Assembly: GCA_028554645.1 (NCBI GenBank)
Contig: JAQOOI010000063.1
Coordinates: 310,001-374,000 of the forward strand
Reading direction: 5' to 3'
DNA length: 64,000 bases
From: Omphalotus guepiniiformis
Lineage: Eukaryota > Basidiomycota > Agaricomycetes > Agaricales > Omphalotaceae
Below, piece after piece: positions 11,945-21,463 of the stretch. The notes under the pieces are model-generated. The model searched no databases, was not told where the DNA came from, and saw nothing but the letters and a program-made list of their open reading frames with translations. The position numbers were made by a program, and so were the translations under genes. The first letter of the stretch is position 1, and each line of letters starts with the position of its first letter.

Positions 11945-13347
11945 TCAGCGAGGAAGGTGGCTACGTAGGCCATATTGACGAGGTGTAAACCCAGAACTAG
12001 GAAAGCAGGACTCAGTGCACGGAAGCTAAGCCAAGAAACGAAAAAATCTTACAACCGTGAACTATTTCCAGGCATCTTGGAGAGTAATGCACTGTCAAGA
12101 GCAGATGCGGAAAGATCCGTGTCTGAAGATGCACGTCAAATAACGAACTGATACGAAAAGTAACGATTACTGACCGCTTATATCGCTGAAACTTGAAGCC
12201 TCTGAACCATGATTGCTACCTTGCTCACTATTACTTCGCCCGACAAGATGTTCGTAGCGCCGATGCGAATGGCTCAGCGCACTTCGAGGCGAAAGTGCTG
12301 GAGGGCTTGACGACTTGCTAGGTGACATGTGCCGGCTCATGGGAGAGTGGGGTAACGAGTCTGGAGGAGGGGAAGGTATCTCCGGTAACGAGCCTTGTGG
12401 CGAGTCTGCACTGGATACACTCTGACTTGCACTCCTGCTGGACAACATATCCTGCCTGAAGCTTCCATTCATAGAATTGGGCGATATCATGCCCATTCTG
12501 CCACGGTCAACACTCTTCCCTCGCCTTTTCCCGTCTCTGACTAGTCCCAGCGCACCACTTGTTATCATCTTTTGGAGGTCCTGCAGCTTCCTATCCAACG
12601 CTTCCTGCTCTTCTGCATATCTCTCCGCCTCCTCTTCTTTCAGCATTTCTTCATCTTCCGAATCTGACTCTTCCTCGGATGAAGAAGCAGTAGAACTTAG
12701 ATGTGGCGCTGGTTTCTTCGGTCCTTGCAAGGTAAGTGTGGACGACGACGATGCTTTCTTCGGCCTGAGCGAACTCGAATTGTGACCGAGAGAGTTGAGC
12801 CTAGCACGGATACCAAGTGTGGACTGCCGGCTGGAAGACGAAAGGCGGGAGCTGCCAGACAGGCGTTGCTTTGCTGTTATTGCCCTACCAGCGACAGACT
12901 GTGGTTCGGAGACAGGGAAGTTCTCAAATGGTGCATTCGGAGGGTGGAGAGCTGATGGACTAGAGACACCTGGGATGTCTTGTAGACCTCGTAAATCCTC
13001 CTGGTACCTAGCGTGGACGCGATATAGCAGGTATGGAAGCGGAACTTCTAGATGTGCAGCCAGTCCTTTCCCTGAAATCACGACTTGTTGTCACCCCGCG
13101 ATGAAACATTACATTCAAGACTTACAGTCGGTGCCTCCATTGTCACTCATTCGAGAGCGTTCAATGACTTTCCAAAGAATATCAGCCTTTTCAGAGTTCC
13201 ACTCTACATGAAGAGATGCATGGTGAGAGTAAGTCGATATGACTTGATGCAGTGACATACATGAGGGGGGTCTTCCAACGGATGTTCTGGGCGGTTGTAT
13301 GGTAGACGTACAACGACCCTGACGTTAGGCATTGAATTTGAATGCAT
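11945..13347 (-). CDS. ATG29: autophagy protein Atg29
   Basis: Exons 13261-13347, 13126-13201, 12175-13071, 12053-12122 and 11945-11996 give about 393 aa. The N-terminal ATG29 domain is clear: RVVVRLPYNRPEHPLEDPPH, then WNSEKADILWKVIERSRM, then WKGLAAHLEVPLPYLLYRVHA. The middle is long, Ser-rich and acidic (disordered). The end (DTDLSASALDSALLSKM, then SRFSGFTPRQYG) matches the conserved C-terminal helix idea of yeast Atg29. Atg29 works with Atg17/Atg31 to start autophagosome formation. Intron 1 is anomalous: canonical splicing (GTATGT...GTAGAG) loses the expected Val-Glu before Trp-Asn, whereas cutting between two TCATGTA repeats 53 bp apart restores it. Confidence 0.85.
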
Positions 13348-13722
13348 AGGTTCAGACAACTCAGTCCTAAGAACGCGCTATCAAGTCAAGACCGTAGAAT
13401 AAGACTGAGGTGCACCTCTTCATGTTGGTACGAGGAAAAGGTTATTACACGTGGGAAAGTCTCTCCCAACCTCAGAAGTAAAGCTTACAACAGCCAAAAG
13501 TTTCCATCAACTTGATCAAGTTTTCATTCATCGAAAAAACATTTGGGATGCATACAGTATTACAGAGATATCGTCTCCAATTAGCATCAACGTTTTCTAC
13601 GAGTGTCATGATGGATAGTTGATAGTCGGTACTTGCGACTATCGACACTATCAATGTCATATCTCAGTGCGACCATAGAACCTCTTTCCTGAAACTAGTA
13701 TGTGACTTCTCTGTCCCCTCAT
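13348..13722. other. intergenic, no gene seen
   Basis: 375 bases between the ATG29 start and the stop of the next minus-strand gene. The only open frame (13472-13660, minus) has no recognisable similarity and no good context. It is taken as the ATG29 promoter plus the downstream region of the neighbour. Confidence 0.5.
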
Positions 13723-14241
13723 TCAAATGTCTTCTACAAGTGCACCGTTAAAAGTTCCATCGGCTAGTCTTGCCTCTGAAATGATGCTTTTGTCCGTTAC
13801 AACCTGTTCGAGCGCCCTTTCTAGCTTCCCTTGAACAAAACACCCCTCATTCTCGAGCATGTCTATCACCTTTAGAAGCCAAGTACGGCAAGTGACACCC
13901 CTTTTTCTATTCTGTAGAATGGTATTTGACGATGTAAAAATGTCCGTCCAATTCTTTTCAGGATCATAGTTTTTCGGGAGTCCCTTGAAACCCTCGACAC
14001 GAAGGATGGCGAGGACACATTGATTGTCCACCGAGTCGGGTATTTGGTCCGTATTGTAGCTTCGGTGAACAAATCCTTCGGCGGCCCCGTTGTTTATCGA
14101 ATTTCGCTGTAATTGCATCCACTCGTATCTCTGGGCATTGTTGGCAGAGTCTGTGAGCAACAAGGCCCAATGGAAGCTCCCTACCCTGTGAAAGATTTGC
14201 TGGGTGGTGATGTAGAGCGAGTCAGCCTGCAGAGGTATCAT
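13723..14241 (-). CDS. HWAL/CRTW-type small protein (DUF6914-like), 172 aa
   Basis: This single-exon protein has FHWALLL near residue 23 and CRTWLLKVIDMLENEGC near residue 118, the same two anchors seen in the frameshifted gene at 3493-4057. The region between is variable and contains WTDIFTSSNTILQNR. No signal peptide or membrane helix is evident. The family is common and expanded in mushroom genomes with no known function, and the name DUF6914 is my recollection of the motif pattern. The N-terminus (MIPLQADSLYITTQQIF) is short, so a further upstream exon is possible but none was found. Confidence 0.6.
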   Translation of the reverse strand: MIPLQADSLYITTQQIFHRVGSFHWALLLTDSANNAQRYEWMQLQRNSINNGAAEGFVHRSYNTDQIPDSVDNQCVLAILRVEGFKGLPKNYDPEKNWTDIFTSSNTILQNRKRGVTCRTWLLKVIDMLENEGCFVQGKLERALEQVVTDKSIISEARLADGTFNGALVEDI

Positions 14242-15022
14242 TCTAGGCCCCGAGGGAGATGTCAGAGTACGTTGCCAACTCAGTATATTTGCTACTCACC
14301 TTGACGGTTATTCAAGTGAACAGACGTGAATTTGACTTGAATCGACCTGCATCAAGAGACTAGGCCAGAAATTGCAGAGCGTCGGACTCTGAGCTCTGAG
14401 TACGAAAGCTCAAAGGGATACCCAAACAGAAGAAACAGATTTGCTTGTACTTCCAGGTCGCGACAGGACGCGATAGAGAGCGAAACGAACTCGGACGAAG
14501 AGTAACCTCAGATATTGAATAGATTCTCGAGCATCTGAGTTGGTATATAATGAAATGGAGGTTCGAACTCCGCCATAGCGCGCTCTACGGGGCGAAGACC
14601 TTGTATCTTCCGAACTACACTGTACAATATAGCTTGCGAGAGACTTCGCCGGTAGCCAATCGACCTTTCTTGAGCAAAGTCTTCTGCGATTCCAGTATCT
14701 TTGCAACGAATTGCACGCATGGGTGCCAATGGTACGTTCAACTTTTTAGACACCAGTGGCTTCCCCTCACAGGTCCAACAGAATCCACAGTGGTGGTATT
14801 CACCAAGCCAGAAGTCCAGAGCTATTCAAGCGCTCTCTTGCCTTCAGCACTCGTTTACGTCTGAGCAACCTAGGCCTCGTATGGCGGTGACCAAGATTCA
14901 GAACATCGCGCCCCCGGACCGCCGGTCTCATGACTGATATCGATTAAAAATCATCAGCATTTCGCAAGTTCTCCCATGAATGAATAGACGATTCTTAGAA
15001 TTGGTATCTTGCCCACTCAGAA
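14242..15022. other. intergenic, no supported gene
   Basis: 781 bases with several overlapping open frames on both strands (for example 14508-14753 minus) that show no family signal. A T-arm-like element around 14558-14576 was examined as a tRNA and rejected. The right end should hold the promoter of the FAD-dependent oxidoreductase. Confidence 0.45.
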
Positions 15023-16748
15023 ATGGCTTCATACGATTGTATCGTCGTTGGCTCCGGGCATGCGGGTAGCTGCGCTGCACTCGCCGCTGTAGAATCCGGA
15101 TGTATGAAAGGTAAGCAAGTATCTCGTCTATGGTTCCGATTCAATGTCGCTTACTCCTCTCAAGTCCTTATTGTCGATAAATGTCCACCGGAATGGGTGG
15201 GAGGAAACGGATATTTCACCGCTGGCGCGCATCGCACGGTTCACAGTGGCCTAAATGACCTTCTTCCCGTAGTCCGCAATGTTACTCCAGAAATGGCTAC
15301 TCAAATTGACATGGACCCGTACACTCGCGAGCAGTTCATCGATGACATTATGCGTGTAGGGAGCGGACGTTCCGATCGAGCATTAGTGGAGGCTGTCGTG
15401 GACGACTCACGCGATGCTGTCGGCTGGCTTGCGAGCAAAGTCGGTATCCCGTTCATACTCTCGTTTCATAGGCAAGCATACAAAGTAAACGGGAGACAGA
15501 AATTCTGGGGCGGTTTGGTTCTTAGTGTTGAGGACGGAGGAAAGGGTTTGATAGCTGCACATCAAGAAGCTCTGGCAAAAGCAGGGGTGGATGTTTGGTT
15601 CGAGTCGCCGGTTGTGGAATTGCTAGTGGAGAACAACTCCGTGAAGGGCGTCGTTATTAGGAAGAATGGTGAAGATGTTAAGATCCTTTCATCCTCAGTC
15701 GTCCTCGCAGCAGGTGGATTCGAGGCCAGTCCTGAATTACGAGCTGAACATCTGGGTCCAGGATGGGAAAAGGCGAAGGTTCGTGTCTGCATGTCGAATA
15801 TCGTCTATTGTTTCGAACCTTACACGCTGTATTCAAGGTTCGTGGTACGCCGTTCAATACAGGTATTGAATTTTTCATATCATCGTTGGAGTATACGAAG
15901 TAATGACCGCCTTTTTAGGAGACGGATTTTCTTTGGCGCGCCGCATTGGTGCTAAGTTGACTGGCGACTGGGCGGGCTGTCATAGTACAGCTTGGGACGC
16001 AAACGCACCAGACGATGCCGGTGCAAGGGATGTCACCAACCAGTATACCAAGTCTGGGTATCCTCTCGGGATAATGGTGAATTCCTTGGGGGAACGATTC
16101 GTGGATGAAGGCGAAGATTTCCGGAATTATACGTATGCCAAGTTTGGCCGTGCGATTCTACAACAGCCCGAGAGCTTCGCGTTCCAGCTTTGGGACTCAC
16201 GGGTGCTGGAAGTTTTATGCAAGGAGGAATACGGAGACGATATCGTCGAGAAGGTCTTTGCTGATACTGTGGAGGACTTGGCAGATAAGCTCTCGTCAAA
16301 AGGCCTGAAAGGCAAGGAGAGATTTATTCAGACACTTCAGGAGTACAACAAAGCCGTCATGCTTCGCAATTTGGAGCAGCCGTCTCTTAAATGGGACCCT
16401 GCTGTCAAGGATGGGATCTCTACTCAGTCTTCTTCCTTCTCGTTGACTCCAGCTAAATCGAACTGGGCACTACCTGTAGACCAGCCTCCATTTATGGCGG
16501 TCAAGGTGACGTGCGGGATCACATTTACATTTGGTGGACTTGCTATCGATCCCAGCACTGCTAGAGTTTTATCGGAGTCTACAGGGATGCCTATTCAAGG
16601 TCTTTTCGCTACTGGGGAAATAGTTGGGGGACTGTTCTATTCTAATTATCCGGGAGGAAGTGGACTAACTGCTGGTGCGGTATTTGGGAGAAAGGCTGGG
16701 ATTGGAGCCTCGCAGATACGGAACAAGTCGGATGTAGTGGCTGCATGA
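15023..16748 (+). CDS. FAD-dependent oxidoreductase (FAD_binding_2, fumarate-reductase/tricarballylate-dehydrogenase type)
   Basis: Exons 15023-15110, 15165-15778, 15838-15862 (25 nt) and 15919-16748 give 518 aa. The Rossmann FAD motif is YDCIVVGSGHAGSCAALAAVE. The joined exon 1-2 product continues MKVLIVDKCPPEWVGGNGYFTAG. The second FAD contact is SSSVVLAAGGFEASPEL, and the C-terminal closing motif is LFATGEIVGGLFYSNYPGGSGLT, with GFSLARRIGAKL in between. This order is that of the soluble succinate-dehydrogenase/fumarate-reductase flavoprotein family. Substrate is unknown, and bacterial relatives oxidise tricarballylate. Intron 2 is flanked by a perfect 10-bp direct repeat (AAGGTTCGTG) spanning both splice sites. 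Confidence 0.88.
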
Positions 16749-16934
16749 AATCGAATCATGATACTTGTTTTTGATGTTGTCGCTCACCTGAAATTCTGAA
16801 ATCCAGGGTACGATGCTTCCAGCTGCTAAGGTGGTTGTAAGTAACTCTGCTGCAGACTCCGTGGATAGGCAGGTATTCAGGCAACTCCTCAACAAATGCC
16901 GAAGAGGAAGGCCGGGCGGCAGTTGGCACGCGTG

Positions 16935-18220
16935 GCAATTAGGCGCTCAGTCTTTCACCATAGAATACCCCAGGCCTTCCGCCGTATCGTTTTCAAAGAG
17001 CCATCACTCTTGAAACTACGCTTCTGTACATAAGAAGGGCATCAGCGAGATTCTTAGGACCGTCCTCAAATGGTGTGTAGTCGTATTATTTAACAATCTC
17101 TCATCTGAACCATTCACTAGGATTAATTTGCATTAGGAGCCAGGGGTCCTACTGCATAATGGGTGATCGCAGAATATCAAGATAACCCGCACGGGACCGG
17201 CACTTCACCCGGACCGAGTTGCCATATATGTCGACGCACTTTTTGTGGCTGTGTACGGATTTCGCCTCAACTCTTATATTGGGATCGCTGCGCTCACCCA
17301 ATGAAGATCCAAATTTAGGAATCGTTGATATGTTGTGTGGAGTCAAGTTACGAGTTGGTACGTGCTTCAAGGTTTCCGATTGAAAGATGCTCAGTCTGTG
17401 TACTGTAGATTGTGAAAAGCGCTTGCTGTACGACGTGGTGCGCATCATTTCGACCTCCTCGTTCTACACGGCAAAGGAAAAGTCAACGGCTGGGAACGTA
17501 CCTCTCATGTAAAGATGCTCACAAGCACGCAAAGGCTCACCGGTGGATATAGCGGTTGAGTGGGCATCAATCTGACGACGAGGAAGACGAAGACGATATC
17601 GAAGTGTGTGAGGCGTCGGTACAACGTAAGAAGGTATCTCATGTCGCACTAATGACCACCATTGCCTACCTCATACCCTGTCTGTAGGAAACGGATGAGG
17701 CGATGTCACGCGTCAAATAACAAGGGAAGATTTCTGCGCTACACCGCTTGTCGACAAGCTACCCTCACTCACCGAATGGTATGTCTTGTTTACCTTTACC
17801 TTTCAAGTACCTGCTCATGCCTTCAATAGCAATCACTTCCGTAAATATCTTATCCTTCCTCCTCGCCTTGATCTACGTGCGAACAACACACTGAACTCGA
17901 CATCGCCGATCACTCACATTTGCATCGGCGGCGAATAATCTCTCGAGATATACGACCAAAGATTACACGCTGCCGGGTCTAGATAGTCTGGTACATAAGA
18001 TGAGCGATTCTGCTGGGAAATGGTCGGTGAGAAGGTTCGCCCGATCGCGATGAGTATACGCTATATGTCAACTCACTTTCTTGGAAGCTAGAACATGAAC
18101 ACATTCAAGGGGCTTTCTCTTGGATGCAGGGAGATTGATCTCATCGTCGTTTGGCAGTAGGCATGCATGACCGGACAACAAGCCTCGTTCCGACGTGCTT
18201 TTCTCAGTTGATTCCACATT
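16935..18220 (+). pseudogene. unprocessed SPT3 pseudogene
   Basis: This stretch is colinear with 8390-9835. Promoter-like sequence (AGGCGCTCAG), the coding start (AAGAAGGGCATCAGCGAGATTC at 17033, compare 8512), exon 3 with its preceding intron (17351-17580), the exon 4/intron 4/exon 5 block (17575-17710, including the intron tail CATACCCTGTCTGTAGG) and the 3' end (18105-18215) can all be matched by eye. Introns are retained, so this was a DNA-level duplication, not a retrocopy. The start codon, reading frame and several splice sites are destroyed, and about 200 bases of unrelated sequence separate exon 1 and exon 2 matches. It cannot encode Spt3. Confidence 0.85.
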
Positions 18221-18321
18221 TGACTTGTTAATATTTGGCGGAACCTGCCTATATTGATTTTATTATAGCGAACTCGTGACGGCCTTAGCATTGGGAGTGC
18301 ACGTAGAAACCGTTAGACTAT

Positions 18322-18935
18322 CATGGACATCGCTGGTACTTGAAGAAACAAATTAGGGTGTCAAACGCTCAATCATCAGCTAGATACAGGTAGGAGTGGG
18401 TCATGCATGCTATGCTTTGAATCTTCACGTCTCCTTAATTTGCATTGACAGGGATGTTGTTCAGAAGAATGAAATTTTCTGCACACACGAGGAATGGCAC
18501 TTTTTTGCCTCCGATTTGCTTTGAGAGCGGGGATCACATTTACCTAGACTCGGAAGTCATGACTGGAGGTCCACGACTGCTGTCATGAAACGATGATCTC
18601 GGAAAATCATTGGTATCCGAACCCTTTAGCTGCATTGTGAGTGCCGTATTGAAAGGCGTTGGGCTTTGACATGGACAATGCTGTTCACTTGAAGAAACGT
18701 AGTATGTCAGACGTTGAATACTCAGCTACAGCGACAGGTAGGGCACTCGTGCTATCTGAATCTTTGCAAAGCAGCTAAGGATCATCGCATTTCGACAGGA
18801 ATGTTCAGAGGAATGACCTTTTACATGGCACATGGACCCTTATGCTTCCGATGTGCTTTGAGAGCGGAGCCTATGTCAGCACACGAAGTCAGATTTACCT
18901 CCGACTCGGAAGTTAAGACTGGGGAACTATCGATG
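18322..18935. repeat. degenerate tandem repeat, unit about 345 bp
   Basis: Two diverged copies in direct order. Copy 1 starts near 18322 (ATGGACATCGCTGGTACTTG) and copy 2 near 18669 (ATGGACAATGCTGTTCACTTG). Later shared blocks include TGCTTTGAGAGCGG (18518 and 18856) and TTTACC...ACTCGGAAGT (18539 and 18893). Copies differ by many substitutions and small gaps. No intact reading frame is shared, so the unit is either noncoding or a decayed gene. It abuts the SPT3 pseudogene, suggesting that this is a decaying duplicated region. Confidence 0.6.
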
Positions 18936-19995
18936 AAATTTCGGGAAGTCAGTTCTCTTTGGAAATCGGTGGGTATCCATAGTTAAGGGGCATGTTGTTG
19001 TTCAACATAGCTAACAGTACTTTATGCCCTTTCAGATGAATTCGAGCACCTCGAGTCACGGTCCACGTTTCTTCACACCCTGAAGGCACATAATAAAACT
19101 TCCTGCATATTGATATGGCGCGTGTTGTGGACAGAATGCGATCACGTTTATCTTGATTGCACTGAGATAAATCTATATGGATCATTGCGAACAGGAGCCT
19201 CGTACTCCTTGACGCTTCAAGTCACTATCTCTTTATAGTCCCCTCGGTGCCGGGCGCAATTTTCTCTGTGCAGTCATTCACGGACAAGACAAGCAAGCCC
19301 ATCTTGACTCTCGCACCGAAGTAAGCATGTTCACAGGTATGATCATATACACATCGGCATGTTATGGCCAAAAGGTCTTAGCATCGGAATTACTTGCTGA
19401 AGATCTCAATCTTTGTGATCGGTGCCGGTGTTAATAATGCGGACCTGAAGCGCTTAATTGGTGAATACCATACTGAATGTCAGTCTATTTTCACGAACTG
19501 CGGTGTACACTGTTCACTAGTACGAAATCTAGATCAAAATCTCGTACAGAGTGTAGGAAAGATACTCATGGGGAATGTTCAAGAGGTCAATGGATGCATC
19601 CACCATTATGTGTCATGTCGGAAGCCTCTGTGAGGACTGGTGAGGACTGGTGATGACGGTGAACTAGAGTTAACAGTGTGGCAAGCAGCTGCTTGAAAAT
19701 ACATTATCTCTTCTTCCCCACTCTAATCTTCATTGAGAACAGTAATATGCTAGCACCGTGACACCAGTCTTGAAATCTCCAAGGCTGCGAGTCTGCGATT
19801 GACGTCTTGAATCTCATGGAAATGGTTGTGCTTTCGCAAGTCTACAATTACCGTGAAGTGTAATCCAACCTCTGGAAGTAAAAATGTTCAGAACTTGAAT
19901 AATTGAAAGCACAACATATATAAAGGCTCAGTCCTAGCACTGTAAGTCTCAACAATCACACCTTACTTTGAGATCTCTAATACTCATACAGTAAC
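18936..19995. other. gene-poor stretch
   Basis: About 1 kb with no supported gene. An open frame at 19394-19633 (plus) lacks recognisable similarity. A short tandem GAGGACTGGT pair lies at 19631-19650. A TATATAAA element at about 19917-19924 precedes the start of the small gene at 19996 by about 75 bases and may be its promoter. Confidence 0.45.
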
Positions 19996-20614
19996 ATGTC
20001 CACCGACACAGCTATCTCCACCACCTACGTGCATGAGCAGGCCATCAAGGCGGCTAAGGCTCAGATGTTGCTCATGTTCCTCAAGACAAACGAGGAAGAG
20101 CATGCACACCGTCTTGGTTTTCAAGTATCCGATTTAATCCCGGTGGATGCCAAAGGCACTGTCACTATTGTAGACCAGAAAGTCACAGTGACTCTCGAAA
20201 TTGGTACCATTATCATCACCTTTACCTCGCAGGACAAGTATGACTATCATACAAGTATGTTCAATTCCACATAATCTGATCATTTTTTGTTTGACATACA
20301 TTTTGACTAGTTGTGCTCCCCGGCGTGAAAGGAGTGTCGGGAGTATTTTATCGGCGCGATGCTAATGTACCAAAGCCTGGCCTGGCGACCGACTTCTATA
20401 TCACGCAGAATCCATCTTTCTTCGGAGAGTCTGGACGAATTGTCATCGACTTTTGGAAGGACAATCAAATCATTGGAGTTGTAAGTGTATCACTGTTGTG
20501 TTACCGCATACTAGTACTCACACAGTCACTGTTCTTTTTACATAGTTTAAGAGTGAGCAAACGAAATGGCTATTTTTCCTCCGAGTCCCAACTAAGACAA
20601 ATGTCCTTTTCTAG
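19996..20614 (+). CDS. small orphan protein, about 165 aa
   Basis: Exons 19996-20254 and 20311-20480 are well supported (GT-AG, frame kept), and exon 3 (20546-20614) is tentative. The product has no signal peptide. It begins with a helical segment (AIKAAKAQMLLMFLKTNEEE), followed by beta-rich sequence (GTVTIVDQKVTVTLEIGTIIITF) and a Gly/Phe-rich part (GVSGVFYRR, SFFGESGRIVIDFWKDNQIIG). I do not recognise the family. Another 3' splice near 20613-20620 would give a Gly-rich tail (NFGAGGLGAWQAGAKN), so the C-terminus is uncertain. A TATA-like box about 75 bp upstream supports transcription. Confidence 0.6.
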
Positions 20615-21463
20615 CTAACAGCTCTAACTTTGGTGCCGGCGGGCTGGGTGCGTGGCAGGCTGGCGCGAAGAATTGATGTGATGATGCGATGTTTTGATAT
20701 CCAATAATTACATTGGAGTGTACTTTGTAAATTGTGATATGTTGCCCGTGTGTCAAATCTTGAAATAGGATGTGACTTTCTCTTTCATAACACACTTCGG
20801 ACCGCCTAATACAGTGAGATACATTTAAGGATCCAGGATGTCATAGTTGCCGTAGCCTTCCACCAGTTTCGGTCAAAGCGAGTCTTCGCAGCGAAAAATT
20901 TGTAGTATGACTCGGTCCGCTCTCGGCACATGCGTTGCATAGCTACAGCTGAGCATGGACAGAGACTGTGAAGGAGGATATCCTCATATATTGCATTATC
21001 GACCGTACACGCAGCACCGTAGCGAGTGTGTAATCTTAACAACCCTCAGCGTATTTTGGACCCAGTGAGTGTACGTTGTGCGAATTAGTTGAGTATAGAC
21101 TGAGTGGTAAAAGTTACTCCCTCAATGCTATCTCCAGAGTCCCCTCTCATAAGTAACACGTCTTTCGCAGACGAAGGGGCCGGACAAAAGCTAATACAAG
21201 CGAGTTCAACCTGCAGGTCGGGCCAACTTGAATACGACCCCTTCTGTTTCGCCTTCATATCAAGACTGAGCTTTAAGAAACACGCAAAAGAGATTGTGAA
21301 GCAGGGCACTACGAGCTCATCGACATCCTCCATTGAGTGCGATGAGGGGGAACATATGTAATTGGAAGCTGACTAATAATTCGCGCTTGGCCTCTGACCA
21401 ATTCTACGATCTGGTCTGCGCCACGCCTGCCTCAAGCTGGCCAATTTCAAACTTTGTCTCTGA
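20615..21463. other. intergenic upstream of FIG4
   Basis: 849 bases with open frames on both strands (20806-21042 minus; 21104-21361 plus; 21085-21333 minus) that show no family signal. The plus-strand frame at 21104 ends 100 bases before the FIG4 start and could be 5' UTR or an upstream exon, but Fig4 proteins begin with a sequence close to the chosen start, so this is not needed. Confidence 0.45.

Noticed and set aside
14545..14590. tRNA-like T-arm (GGAG TTCGAAC CTCC on the minus strand)
   Set aside because: No matching acceptor stem, anticodon arm or A-box at the right distance on either strand.
21085..21361. Frames on both strands just upstream of FIG4, considered as an extra first exon
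   Set aside because: Fig4 homologues begin close to the chosen start, and no donor/acceptor pair joins these frames to it convincingly.
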